Shown: positions 8,191 through 16,774 of the stretch, in pieces
How the letters are laid out: each line of letters begins with the position of its first letter
Numbering within the stretch: the stretch's first letter is position 1
NCBI GenBank assembly: GCA_900551915.1
Contig: URXT01000007.1
Coordinates: forward strand, 14,746-78,745
DNA from: an uncultured bacterium
GTDB lineage: Bacteria; Cyanobacteriota; Vampirovibrionia; Gastranaerophilales; Gastranaerophilaceae
DNA length: 64,000 nt
Direction of reading: 5' to 3'
Made by a program: the position numbers and the translations under genes
The notes under the pieces: generated by a model
Told to the model about the DNA's origin: nothing
Databases searched by the model: none
The model's input: only the letters and a program-made list of their open reading frames with translations

Positions 8191-9747
8191 ATGTCGAATT
8201 TGACAAATAAAAATGATATTTATTTATATGAAAAACCAATTTCAAAAAATGCCGGATACAAAATGTGGATGGCATTTCCAGGTGTTGCTAGCTTTGCACT
8301 TTCATCACTCGGATATTTGTGGATGTACAAAACCATTGACGAAGAGCCGGAAATTGACATTGAAATGCTCTGTGCCGATACAAAAACAACAAAATTTATG
8401 AAGGAAGACATAAACTTAATCGGGTTTTCCTTCACATTTGATATGGATTTTTTAACAATTTTGTCAATGCTTGAGAGATTTTCAATACCGCTAAAAGCTA
8501 ATGAGCGCAGTGAAAATTCACCCCTGATTTTTGCAGGCGGGCCTGTTGTTAGCGCAAACCCGATGCCTTATAAAGATTTTTTTGATTTTATAATAATCGG
8601 CGACGGCGAAGATACGAATTTGGAAGTTGTAAAAATCTGCAAGAACAGCAAAAACAAGCCAAAACTCGAAATTTTAAAATTTCTTTCAGAGGTTGAAGGT
8701 GTTTACGTGCCGCTGCTTAACAACCGGCCGGTCACAAAAATCACCAAGAAATTAAACGAATGCGTTTATACTCCGATTATAAGCGAAAATGCCTTTTTTA
8801 AGAACACCTTTATTCTTGAAATGTCGCGCGGTTGTGCAAATCGCTGCGGATTTTGTCTTGCCTCTTATATGAATCTGCCTTTAAGATGCGTTCCGTATGA
8901 GGAGATAATTTCAACAATTGAACTTGGGCTTGAGCATACAAATAAAATCGCGCTCTTAGGTGCCCAGATTAGCGCTCATCCAAAGTTTAACGAAATTTTT
9001 GAATATATAGACTCCAAAATTAAAAGCGGCTGTAAAATTGAAATGAGCGTTTCTTCCTTGCGAGTTGATGCAATAACTCCTAATATAGTCAAAACACTTG
9101 TTAAAACAGGACAAAAGAATGTCACTCTCGCAATTGAGGCCGGCAGCGACAGACTTAGACGGGTTATAAATAAAAACCTTACAGAAGAACAAATTTTTAA
9201 TGCTGTTAAAATTGCAGTTGAAAACGGTTTAAAAGGTTTAAAATTTTATGGAATGATTGGACTTCCGACAGAAACGCAGAGCGATATTGATGCTTTGATA
9301 GAACTTGCCGGTAAAATCAAAAAACTTTATAAGGGATTTGATATATCGTTCGGTTTTTCAAGCTTTGTGCCAAAGCCAAATACGCCTTTTCAATGGCTTG
9401 GAAGAGAAGCAACAAAATCTTTAGAAGGCAAGGCAGAATATTTAAAAAAAGAAATGCATAAGATTGGGGTAAGCGTAAATGTTTCAAGCATTAAATGGGA
9501 TTACTGGCAGGCTGTGCTTTCTCGCGGAGATGAAACCTTTACAGAATTTTTAATTGATGTTTACAGAAGCGGCGGTAAACTCGGAGATTTCAAAAAATTA
9601 GCGCGGAAACATAATATTAATGCAGATTATTATGCTCTGCAAAATTTAGATATTAATACCGAACTTCCTTGGGACTTTATCAGCGTTAAACCAGGAAAAG
9701 AATTTCTCATCTCAGAGTTCAGCAGGCTCTTACAGATTTCAGATTAG
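8191..9747 (+). CDS. Radical SAM protein with N-terminal B12-binding-like region
   Basis: A 518-aa protein with the radical SAM cluster motif EMSRGCANRCGFCLAS (CX3CX2C) near residue 215. GAQISAHPKF, the VSSLRVDAIT strand and LAIEAGSDRLRRVINKNLTEE follow, which are the usual TIM-barrel SAM contacts. The N-terminal ~200 residues (MWMAFPGVASFALSSLGY, LIFAGGPVVSANPMPY, FIIIGDGEDTNLEVVK) resemble the cobalamin-binding-like domain of the BchE/TIGR03960-type group. The substrate is unknown. The start at 8191 is chosen because it follows the AI-2E stop by one base and precedes the conserved region. The stop overlaps that of the convergent phosphatase. Confidence 0.85.
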   Translation: MSNLTNKNDIYLYEKPISKNAGYKMWMAFPGVASFALSSLGYLWMYKTIDEEPEIDIEMLCADTKTTKFMKEDINLIGFSFTFDMDFLTILSMLERFSIPLKANERSENSPLIFAGGPVVSANPMPYKDFFDFIIIGDGEDTNLEVVKICKNSKNKPKLEILKFLSEVEGVYVPLLNNRPVTKITKKLNECVYTPIISENAFFKNTFILEMSRGCANRCGFCLASYMNLPLRCVPYEEIISTIELGLEHTNKIALLGAQISAHPKFNEIFEYIDSKIKSGCKIEMSVSSLRVDAITPNIVKTLVKTGQKNVTLAIEAGSDRLRRVINKNLTEEQIFNAVKIAVENGLKGLKFYGMIGLPTETQSDIDALIELAGKIKKLYKGFDISFGFSSFVPKPNTPFQWLGREATKSLEGKAEYLKKEMHKIGVSVNVSSIKWDYWQAVLSRGDETFTEFLIDVYRSGGKLGDFKKLARKHNINADYYALQNLDINTELPWDFISVKPGKEFLISEFSRLLQISD

Positions 9748-10367
9748 ACAGGTGTATAATCCGAGTAAATTAGACTTTTCCAGCTTTCGAAATATGAAAT
9801 CTGTGTAGCACTTCCTGTTTTAATATAAATTTTTGGAAGTGAACTTGCCGGAATATCAAGAGCATCGCAAATTGCGGCCTTAATTACATCTGGATGAGTT
9901 ACAATTATAACTCTGTTTGAGATATTCTCTTCAACAATTTTATCAATAATCAATTTAATACGGTTAACAAAATCAGCCAGAGCCTCTGCATCCTTCGGGG
10001 TCGGGATATCCGGATTATTAATAAGCTGTTCAAAATCTTTCGGGTATTTTTGTTCAATCTGCTCGTATGTTAAACCGTTGAAAGTACCGCATTTTCTCGG
10101 AGTCAACCCTTCAACTATTTCATAATTCTTTTTGTATAGTTTTGCAATAGTCTGTGCGCTTTGGATAGTACGTGTGGCGGGAGAAGTATAAATTTTATCG
10201 TTCTTAATACCCCTCATTCGTAAAAATTCCGTAATTTTCTCGATTTCGTATTGTCCGGCCTCATTTAGCGGCGGATAATTTTCCGCATCTGAAAAACGAC
10301 CTTCTTCTGAATATATTGTTGCACCGTGGCTTATAAAAGTAATTTTACATTTTCTGCTGAAATACAT
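9744..10367 (-). CDS. Histidine phosphatase family protein (phosphoglycerate mutase-like)
   Basis: A 207-aa cytoplasmic protein of the histidine phosphatase superfamily. ITFISHGATIYSEEGRFSD replaces the usual LxRHGET: the phosphoacceptor His is present but the preceding Arg is Ser. TSPATRTIQSAQTI supplies the second conserved Arg, and VIIVTHPDVIKAAI supplies the second His. CGTFNGLTYEQIEQKYP matches the family's WxG-like region. Related proteins include phosphoglycerate mutase, alpha-ribazole phosphatase and broad phosphatases, so the substrate is open. A good ribosome-binding site (GAGGAATAACT-ATG) is present. The gene is divergent from leuD. Confidence 0.8.
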   Translation of the reverse strand: MYFSRKCKITFISHGATIYSEEGRFSDAENYPPLNEAGQYEIEKITEFLRMRGIKNDKIYTSPATRTIQSAQTIAKLYKKNYEIVEGLTPRKCGTFNGLTYEQIEQKYPKDFEQLINNPDIPTPKDAEALADFVNRIKLIIDKIVEENISNRVIIVTHPDVIKAAICDALDIPASSLPKIYIKTGSATQISYFESWKSLIYSDYTPV

Positions 10368-10452
10368 AGTTATTCCTCTTTATCAATCTTTTATTATTAT
10401 AACATACTATTATTTATTTTTGTAGTATTATGGAAAAAACAAGGAGAAACAC

Positions 10453-10950
10453 ATGAGAGGAAAAGCTTTTAAATTCGGGGATAACATATCAACTGACCAC
10501 ATTGCACCTGGCAGATTGTTTCATTTGCGCTCAAATTTACCGGAATTTGCAAAACACGTTCTTGAAGATGCGGATGAGACATTTGCAAGCAGAATGAAAA
10601 AAGGCGATTTTGTGGTTGCAGGTGAAAATTTTGGCTTAGGCTCTTCAAGAGAACATGCTCCGCAAATTATTAAAATTGCCGGAGTCGGCGCTGTTATTGC
10701 AAAATCATTTGCCAGAATTTTCTATAGAAATGCAATAAATATAGGACTCTTGGCAATTGAATGCGACACTGACGCAATTGATGCAGGAGATGAACTTGAG
10801 GTTGACATTCAAAAAGGAATAATTAAAAATCTTACTAATGGTGCCGTTATTCAGATTGAACCAATTCCGCCCGTAATGATTAGAATGCTTAACGATGGCG
10901 GACTTGTTGAACATATTAAAAAATACGGCGAATTTAAACTTGCCGATTAA
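10453..10950 (+). CDS. leuD: 3-isopropylmalate dehydratase small subunit
   Basis: A 165-aa swivel-domain protein of the aconitase superfamily. It begins GKAFKFGDNISTDHIAPGR and carries the signature ENFGLGSSREHAPQIIKIAG and the IAKSFARIFYRNAINIGL motif. With LeuC it isomerises 2- to 3-isopropylmalate in leucine synthesis. The short LeuD type is also used in homoaconitase-like and dimethylmalate dehydratase complexes, so leucine synthesis is the most likely role but not the only one. leuC is not adjacent. The ribosome-binding site is AAGGAGAAACAC before the ATG. Confidence 0.88.
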   Translation: MRGKAFKFGDNISTDHIAPGRLFHLRSNLPEFAKHVLEDADETFASRMKKGDFVVAGENFGLGSSREHAPQIIKIAGVGAVIAKSFARIFYRNAINIGLLAIECDTDAIDAGDELEVDIQKGIIKNLTNGAVIQIEPIPPVMIRMLNDGGLVEHIKKYGEFKLAD

Positions 10951-11595
10951 TTACCAGCGTTTGTAATCTTCCAGTGCCTTTTTAGCAACATCTACATTAC
11001 GCTTGTCAATTACAACATATTCGTGTGTTTTATTGTTAATTATGCACATGGTTTTTGCACACTCTTTGTAAAAGTTTTTAACTGCCTCAATACGGGCATT
11101 AGCATCTTCCATTTGTTTAATTAGAGCTTTAGAATCGCCTTCACCTGGTACGTAATTGGCCGTTTTATTGAATTGCAAAATCCGGCGTTCATAAATTTTT
11201 GCGCCTTTGTCAGTAACCCAATAATTTTTATAGTTTCCGTCAATCAAAACTTTGCCAAGGTAATTTTCAATATCTTTGTGGAAAGTTTCACTGTCCTCAG
11301 GACTTTTGGAACCAGTTTTATATTGATAAAAAATAGTTTTTCGGTTAGGATTCAAAAATAGGTAGTAATAAAAATCATTTTCTTCTGAACCCTTCAGAAC
11401 ATCTTCTGGAATAGGTTTTGGAAGAAAATCCGGAGTATATGTTTTGATATTTGTGTCACCAATTGTAACTTGTTTAACGGCAACTGTCGGCGGCAGTGTT
11501 TCATCTGTTATATAATCACTTTTCATAAAAAACACTGCATATATTAAAAAACAAGTTAATATCGCGATTATTCCAAAATAAATTTTTAATTTCAT
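10951..11595 (-). CDS. Membrane-anchored protein of unknown function
   Basis: A 214-aa protein with one N-terminal hydrophobic helix (IYFGIIAILTCFLIYAVFFM) just after a short basic start, then a hydrophilic extracytoplasmic region. That region includes VKQVTIGDTNIKTYTPDFLP, FYYYLFLNPNRKTIFYQYKT and two Cys near the end (ECAKTMCI). I do not recognise the family. The ATG at 11595 is preferred because AGGAG lies 6 nt upstream. The gene is convergent with leuD, with no spacer between the stops. Confidence 0.65.
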   Translation of the reverse strand: MKLKIYFGIIAILTCFLIYAVFFMKSDYITDETLPPTVAVKQVTIGDTNIKTYTPDFLPKPIPEDVLKGSEENDFYYYLFLNPNRKTIFYQYKTGSKSPEDSETFHKDIENYLGKVLIDGNYKNYWVTDKGAKIYERRILQFNKTANYVPGEGDSKALIKQMEDANARIEAVKNFYKECAKTMCIINNKTHEYVVIDKRNVDVAKKALEDYKRW

Positions 11596-11674
11596 TTTAC
11601 TCTCCTGATTATTATACAATTATAACTTATTATAAGAAATTTTTCAACAATTTAAACAAAAATATGATGTTTGC

Positions 11675-11704
11675 TTGACACAATAATGTTTTTGAAGTTA
11701 TATA
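11675..11704 (+). promoter_or_regulatory. Promoter of rpsL-rpsG with a ~175-nt leader
   Basis: TTGACA at 11675-11680 and a TATATA -10 at 11699-11704 are separated by 18 bp. The resulting leader up to the rpsL ATG at 11885 is unusually long. It contains CTTCAGC...GCTGAAG and other short complementary segments, so it may carry an autoregulatory structure. That role is inferred. Confidence 0.6.
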
Positions 11705-11884
11705 GAAATACACTTCAGCCCTAATTTTCGTGCTGGAAAATAAAGCTGAAGGATAAAGGCAAAAATAGGACGTAGGAACTTAAAAGAATTTTTAAACAGT
11801 TCGGCAGTCCCGTCATACCGGAATGCGTAAGGGTTTCAGGATATGGTTTTGCCAGCAATGTAAGAAAAACTAAAGGAGAAACAA

Positions 11885-12271
11885 ATGCCTACAATTAACC
11901 AGCTTGTACGTAATGAACGTAAAAAGCTTATCGACAAAACAAAATCTCCTGCTTTGATGAATTGTCCTCAAAGACGTGGAGTTTGCACAAGGGTTTACAC
12001 AACAACCCCTAAAAAACCGAATTCAGCACTTAGAAAAGTTGCCAGAGTACGCTTAACAAACGGATTTGAAGTTACTTCATATATTCCGGGTATCGGCCAC
12101 AACCTTCAGGAACATAGTGTTGTTCTTATTAGAGGCGGCAGGGTTAAAGACCTTCCGGGTGTTCGTTACCACATAGTAAGAGGTACCTTGGATACTGCCG
12201 GTGTTGCTAACCGCGCACAAAGCAGATCTAAATACGGTGCTAAGAAAAATGCTAAAGGAGGTAAGAAGTAA
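11885..12271 (+). CDS. rpsL: 30S ribosomal protein S12
   Basis: A 128-aa S12 with the decoding-centre signatures [20 protein letters not shown] and [14 protein letters not shown], then [28 protein letters not shown]. The lysine in PKKPN is the site where streptomycin-resistance changes usually occur, and it is wild type. The ribosome-binding site is AAAGGAGAAACAA. It overlaps the rpsG start by one base (TAATG), as expected for translational coupling. Confidence 0.98.
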   Translation: MPTINQLVRNERKKLIDKTKSPALMNCPQRRGVCTRVYTTTPKKPNSALRKVARVRLTNGFEVTSYIPGIGHNLQEHSVVLIRGGRVKDLPGVRYHIVRGTLDTAGVANRAQSRSKYGAKKNAKGGKK

Positions 12272-12741
12272 TGTCAAGACGTTCTAAACCAGCAAAACGT
12301 ATTCCGTTAGCAGATCCGGTATATAACAGCGTTGATATTTCAAAATTTATTAACAGAATTATGAGACGCGGTAAAAAGTCATTAGCTGAAAAAATCTTCT
12401 ACATGACTCTTGAAAGAATCAAAGAAAGAACAAACGCTGACCCGATGGAAACTTTCCAGAAGGCTATGACGAATGCTACTCCTTTATTGGAAGTTAAAGC
12501 AAGACGTATCGGCGGTTCTACTTATCAGGTTCCGATTGAAGTTAAAGCAGACAGAGGTTTTGCTCTTGCCTCATCTTGGCTGATTGAGGCTGCTAAAAAA
12601 CGCGGCGGAAAATCTTTCATCGACAAGTTGACAAACGAATTGATGGATGCCGCAAACGGCACAGGTGCAGCTTGCAAAAAACGTGAAGATACCCACAAAA
12701 TGGCTGAAGCTAACAAAGCTTTTGCTCACTACAGATACTAA
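12271..12741 (+). CDS. rpsG: 30S ribosomal protein S7
   Basis: A 156-aa S7, full length, starting [20 protein letters not shown] and containing KFINRIMRRGKKSLAEKIFY and ARRIGGSTYQVPIEVKADRG. It binds the 3' major domain of 16S rRNA and nucleates the small-subunit head. AGGAGG in the end of rpsL provides the ribosome-binding site. In most bacteria fusA and tuf follow, but here a strong terminator comes directly after rpsG. Confidence 0.98.
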   Translation: MSRRSKPAKRIPLADPVYNSVDISKFINRIMRRGKKSLAEKIFYMTLERIKERTNADPMETFQKAMTNATPLLEVKARRIGGSTYQVPIEVKADRGFALASSWLIEAAKKRGGKSFIDKLTNELMDAANGTGAACKKREDTHKMAEANKAFAHYRY

Positions 12742-12755
12742 TTATTTGTATAATA

Positions 12756-12791
12756 AAAACTCCCGCCTAAACATTGGGCGGGAGTTTTTTT
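12756..12791. terminator. Strong Rho-independent terminator after rpsG
   Basis: The stem AACTCCCGCC / GGCGGGAGTT, with a loop of about 10 bases, is followed by a run of seven T on the plus strand and preceded by an A run. It ends the rpsL-rpsG unit and probably also the convergent gene ending at 12790. Confidence 0.92.
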
Positions 12792-14394
12792 ATTCAGCAA
12801 GTATTTTTTCTATATCTTTAGACGGAACAGTTGTCGGCATTATATGGTAAAGTGATTTAAGCGTGCTCAGAAGATTAGGATTAATCACATAAGGCGGACA
12901 CTGAGTAAGGTAAATATGTTTTGCACCGAGATTGCTTAAATTAATTATATTTGAAATAGAATTTGCATCACATTTAGTGAAAAAGAAAGAAATATTTTCA
13001 GAATTAACAGGAACAAGCGCAAAAATTTCCTTTAGAAGATTATAAGCTTCAGGCAGATTATTCACAAGATTTACATAAAGCTCATTTTCTGTTCTATAGT
13101 GGTAAGAAAAAGTGATTACAAATGATTTTTCGGGAAGAAGAGCGTAAAGCTTTCTAAAATATTCCTCCTGTGTGTCTGAATTATCAGACAAACCTATTAT
13201 CAAAAGATGTTCAATTTCTCCGGAATTAATTTTTTCTGAAATCGAATGTATTTTAGCCAGAGTTTCTTCCTTATCATAACCGACCTCTACAGGCTCAACT
13301 TCCCGTCCGTGTGTGAAGCCTTTTGCTTCCATTGCAGCTTCAAAAAGCGGAGAATAATCATCTTCTTTTATCTGAATAACACCTTTAGGCGGAATCTCCT
13401 CTGCTGAAAATAGTTTTCCCCTATAAAGATATTCAATATTTGGATATGTATTTTTAGTCAAAAGAATTGCTCCAGGAAATGTTGCAAAGTCAAGAACACA
13501 ATTGCTGAAACAGCTTCCATAATGCCCCTTAAGATTTTTGAACTCTTCCATTACCGAAAATGCATGCCCAATCAGCAAATCCGAGTGAGTATAAATGTCA
13601 AGCTTCATATCTTTTGATTTTTGTAGAATTTCATACAAATTTTGAAGGTTAGTTCCGGAGACGAGGACAGCTTTACCGGGTTTTGTTGTTTGAGGAACCA
13701 GTTTTTTTGTAATTTCGCCGAATCTCTCTTTTTGCGACTGCTCTAGCATATCAATAAGATTGATATCGATGCGTGCAAGATTATCAATATTTTCTTTGAT
13801 TTTATCCGCGCTTGTGCGGGGGTAATTGAGGCTGTTCAGGCAATTCAGCATATTTTTATAAGCAACATCATCAAATTTATCATATTCCTTTAGTCTGATT
13901 AAATTTGCTGAAACACTTTTTATTACCATAACAAGAATTTCATTTAAATTTTTCTGCTGCGGTGAAATCTTTTTATATCTCAAAAGAAAAGCTTTTTCTC
14001 CGGACTGTATTATATCAGGCAGCGTCATTTTAGGATTTAGCTTAAGTGTAAATTTTAAATCTTCGCATTTCAGATTATGCTCACTACAAAAATTAAGATA
14101 TTCTTTTCTTGCATAAAGCATTTTAGAATAAATCTTACTTACAATTTCCAGCATTTGCTCATGAGAATATTCACCGGTTGCAATAAGTGTTACAACCCCT
14201 TCAATAATTGTATCTTTATTCTCAAAATATGAAGCATTAAGTTCATCAAGCTTTAATTCATAAAACGCAAGCTGTCGTAGAAAAATAAGGATAACTTCCT
14301 GCAAAGACCTTATTTCAGGCGAAGTTGAACAAGACCCCCTTGCTACGCATTCGTTATAATCATTACCCGCTGCTCTATATCTGTTAAAGAACAT
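12790..14394 (-). CDS. Divergent hybrid-cluster protein (Hcp)-like protein lacking several cluster ligands
   Basis: A 534-aa protein, the length of Hcp (prismane, hydroxylamine/NO reductase). The start GNDYNECVARGSCSTSPEI aligns with the Hcp N-terminus but keeps only the last two of its four cysteines. DIYTHSDLLIGHAF keeps the hybrid-cluster His position. By my alignment the Glu ligand falls in a non-acidic segment (NCVLDF), and TSNC-like sequence reads TKNT, so a Cys ligand is missing. Later Cys/Glu/Lys positions also look altered, although LTQCPPYVINPNLLSTL retains the fold signature. It may bind a simpler cluster or be a non-catalytic paralogue. A glutaredoxin gene lies 7 nt upstream, in the same operon. 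Confidence 0.65.
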   Translation of the reverse strand: MFFNRYRAAGNDYNECVARGSCSTSPEIRSLQEVILIFLRQLAFYELKLDELNASYFENKDTIIEGVVTLIATGEYSHEQMLEIVSKIYSKMLYARKEYLNFCSEHNLKCEDLKFTLKLNPKMTLPDIIQSGEKAFLLRYKKISPQQKNLNEILVMVIKSVSANLIRLKEYDKFDDVAYKNMLNCLNSLNYPRTSADKIKENIDNLARIDINLIDMLEQSQKERFGEITKKLVPQTTKPGKAVLVSGTNLQNLYEILQKSKDMKLDIYTHSDLLIGHAFSVMEEFKNLKGHYGSCFSNCVLDFATFPGAILLTKNTYPNIEYLYRGKLFSAEEIPPKGVIQIKEDDYSPLFEAAMEAKGFTHGREVEPVEVGYDKEETLAKIHSISEKINSGEIEHLLIIGLSDNSDTQEEYFRKLYALLPEKSFVITFSYHYRTENELYVNLVNNLPEAYNLLKEIFALVPVNSENISFFFTKCDANSISNIINLSNLGAKHIYLTQCPPYVINPNLLSTLKSLYHIMPTTVPSKDIEKILAE

Positions 14395-14401
14395 AATTCA
14401 C

Positions 14402-14632
14402 CTACATTTTATTTTTCAAATACTCTATTATATCATCAGATTCATACATTTTGACGCCATTCTCCTCATCAATCATAAAAGGTACCTGCGACTTTCCGCC
14501 AAGTTCCTGCAGCGCCTCATAATTTTCAGGTTCAGATACATCATGTTTGTTGAATTTAATATCGTTTTCTTTAAGAAATTCCATTACTTTTTTACAATAC
14601 GGACATGTTTCAAGAATATACAAATCTAGCAC
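14402..14632 (-). CDS. Glutaredoxin
   Basis: A 76-aa glutaredoxin/NrdH-type thioredoxin fold. The CPYC active site lies at residues 10-13, with the cis-Pro motif KSQVPFMI around residue 50 and a C-terminal YESDDIIEYL helix. It reduces disulfides or glutathione mixed disulfides in the cytoplasm. It is the first gene of an operon with the Hcp-like protein, which suggests a redox partner role. Good ribosome-binding site (AGGAGGTAACAG). Confidence 0.9.
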   Translation of the reverse strand: MLDLYILETCPYCKKVMEFLKENDIKFNKHDVSEPENYEALQELGGKSQVPFMIDEENGVKMYESDDIIEYLKNKM

Positions 14633-14739
14633 TGTTACCTCCTATCAATTACTCTTAATTATATTACTTTATGACATTTATATATTCCCCTTAAGTTTAT
14701 CAGTTTGCATATATATAATTTTGTTATAAAATTTAAGTT

Positions 14740-15864
14740 ATGAATAAGAAGAATATACTTGTAGTTTTCGGAACGCGCCCTGAAGTTATTAAGCTGGCGC
14801 CGGTGATTTTAGAACTCAAGAAACACACCGATAAATATAATGTTATAGTATGCAATACAGAACAGCAAAAAGAACTTTCAAATCAAACGCTTTCATATTT
14901 TAATCTTGAAGCTGATATTAATTTAGATTGCATGAAGCCAAATCAGTCGCTTCTGGAGGTTCAGACAAGAATTTTAACAGGTTTGAACTCTGTTTTTGCC
15001 AATAATAAAATTGATGCTGTAATTGTTCAAGGCGACACAATGACAGTTCTTTGCGGAGCATTAGCCGGTTTTTATAATAAAATTCCGGTGTTTCATGTAG
15101 AAGCCGGACTACGTTCTTATGATATTTACGAGCCGTTTCCGGAAGAAGTAATGCGCCAAATGACTTCACGCGTTGCTGAATTGAACTTTGCACCTACAGA
15201 AAAGAACAGGCAGGCACTATTAAAAGAAAATATTTCGGAAGAAAAAATTCATGTTGTCGGAAATACTGTTATAGACGCGCTTTTCTGTCTTTCAGAAGAT
15301 ACCATGAAATCGGCATCTGAATTTTTCAAATCACACAAAATTGAAGTTAATGACAAAATAGTTTTGATAACAGCACACAGACGCGAAAATCATGGTGAAA
15401 GAATTGACAGAATTCTTGATGCTATTGAGTATCTGGCAAAACAATACTCCAAGCATACCTTTGTAATTCCTGTCCATCCAAACCCTAATGTAAAGGAGAA
15501 AATTTATTCAAGATTGGAAAATTATCAGAACATAAGGCTTTTGGCGCCGCTGGATTATCCAAATCTTGTATATTTAATGAAGAATGCAAAATTAATCTTG
15601 ACTGATTCAGGCGGAATTCAGGAGGAAGCTCCCTCTTTCGGCTGCCCGACACTGGTTATGCGTTATGAAACCGAACGTCAGGAAGGAATTGATGCAGGCG
15701 TTTCAATTCTCGTTGGCGCAGATTATGACAAAATTGTTTCTGAAAGCGAAAAAGTGCTTTCAAACAGCCGCGAGTCCAGTCGTCTAAAAGCTGTTAACCC
15801 ATACGGCGACGGAACTTCTGCAAAACAAATCGAAGAGATTATAAATAAATATTTTAACAATTAA
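14740..15864 (+). CDS. wecB: UDP-N-acetylglucosamine 2-epimerase (non-hydrolysing)
   Basis: The 374-aa protein starts with VVFGTRPEVIKLAPVILEL and carries VQGDTMTVLCGALAGFY, VFHVEAGLRSYDIYEPFPEE, ITAHRRENHGERI and LTDSGGIQEEAPSFGCPTLVMR, all diagnostic of WecB/MnaA. It interconverts UDP-GlcNAc and UDP-ManNAc for surface polysaccharide or teichoic-like glycans. The length is normal. No ribosome-binding site is clear. TAAAAT lies 7 nt before the ATG, so it may be leaderless. A bidirectional terminator follows. Confidence 0.95.
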   Translation: MNKKNILVVFGTRPEVIKLAPVILELKKHTDKYNVIVCNTEQQKELSNQTLSYFNLEADINLDCMKPNQSLLEVQTRILTGLNSVFANNKIDAVIVQGDTMTVLCGALAGFYNKIPVFHVEAGLRSYDIYEPFPEEVMRQMTSRVAELNFAPTEKNRQALLKENISEEKIHVVGNTVIDALFCLSEDTMKSASEFFKSHKIEVNDKIVLITAHRRENHGERIDRILDAIEYLAKQYSKHTFVIPVHPNPNVKEKIYSRLENYQNIRLLAPLDYPNLVYLMKNAKLILTDSGGIQEEAPSFGCPTLVMRYETERQEGIDAGVSILVGADYDKIVSESEKVLSNSRESSRLKAVNPYGDGTSAKQIEEIINKYFNN

Positions 15865-15868
15865 TTAT

Positions 15869-15907
15869 AAAAAACACCTTAGCAAAAAATGATAAGGTGT
15901 TTTTTTT
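15869..15907. terminator. Bidirectional terminator between wecB and the AMIN-domain gene
   Basis: AAAAACACCTTA pairs with TAAGGTGTTTTTT around a short A-rich loop. A and T runs on both sides allow termination of both convergent genes. Confidence 0.85.
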
Positions 15908-15913
15908 AATAAC

Positions 15914-16561
15914 TTAATGCAGTTTTTGTAAAGTTCTTATTGTAGCTGCACGGTTTTCAGCATTTGCCATATTCCGCATTGCCCGCTGTTCTTTTAAACG
16001 GCTGTCAATCTTGGCTGAAACCAGTATATCTGACTTTAATTCTCTATACATGCGGATTTCACGTTCTGTTAAATCATTTTTCAAAGTTAACTTTTCATCT
16101 TTTTCAACTGATTTTTTGAAACTTCCTGCCATAAGACAGGTCAAAAGAAATGCTGCTCCAATCCATCCAATCTGTTTTTTAGATAAACCATCGCTCACAA
16201 TTACAGGAGCTGAAGCAGGTGTATCAAAGATTATATCGGCCTTTTCTATATTTTGAGCCTGAATATATATCTTAACTTCATTATTGCCGGCATTTTCAAC
16301 TACCATGTTATTAACGTTTCTGGTATTAATATATTTTGTATCAAGATTAATTGCGGTTGAAATATTCTTCAAATCCAACAATAAGGCGCCATCCGGCTGA
16401 ATTGATTTTTTGACTGCTGTAACTTTATCGGTTCTGAGAATTACATTGTAACCACCTGGAGTGCCTTCAAGTATAACTGCGCTTAGACTGTTGTCCGAAG
16501 CAAAAGCTGTAGAAGTCAGCAAAGTCACGGTAAGTATTAAGTTTAAAAGTATTTTTTTCAT
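15914..16561 (-). CDS. Exported AMIN-domain-like protein with internal membrane segment
   Basis: A 215-aa protein with a signal peptide (MKKILLNLILTVTLLTSTAFA). It is followed by a ~95-residue beta-rich region (LSAVILEGTPGGYNVILRTD through KADIIFDTP) that resembles the AMIN domain, which anchors PilQ and amidases to peptidoglycan or the envelope. A hydrophobic helix (IGWIGAAFLLTCLMAG) follows near residue 140, then a basic, Arg-rich cytoplasmic-like tail. The start at 16561 is chosen because GAGGAATT precedes it and the signal peptide starts there. The family link is moderate. Confidence 0.6.
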   Translation of the reverse strand: MKKILLNLILTVTLLTSTAFASDNSLSAVILEGTPGGYNVILRTDKVTAVKKSIQPDGALLLDLKNISTAINLDTKYINTRNVNNMVVENAGNNEVKIYIQAQNIEKADIIFDTPASAPVIVSDGLSKKQIGWIGAAFLLTCLMAGSFKKSVEKDEKLTLKNDLTEREIRMYRELKSDILVSAKIDSRLKEQRAMRNMANAENRAATIRTLQKLH

Positions 16562-16774
16562 AATTCCTCGATAATTACCCAATCTGTTTTCACACTTTAA
16601 GATTAACGTTTTTAAAGTCAATAATCATCCACCATCAGACCTGATTCTATCAATCAATGGATTTAGATTTACATTGCAAATTTATTAAGAAATATTACAA
16701 AAAGAAAGGCATGCTGAAATTCGAAACATTTTATTTTTTTTATATAAGTACCACGAGGCTAAAAGGAGTATAAA

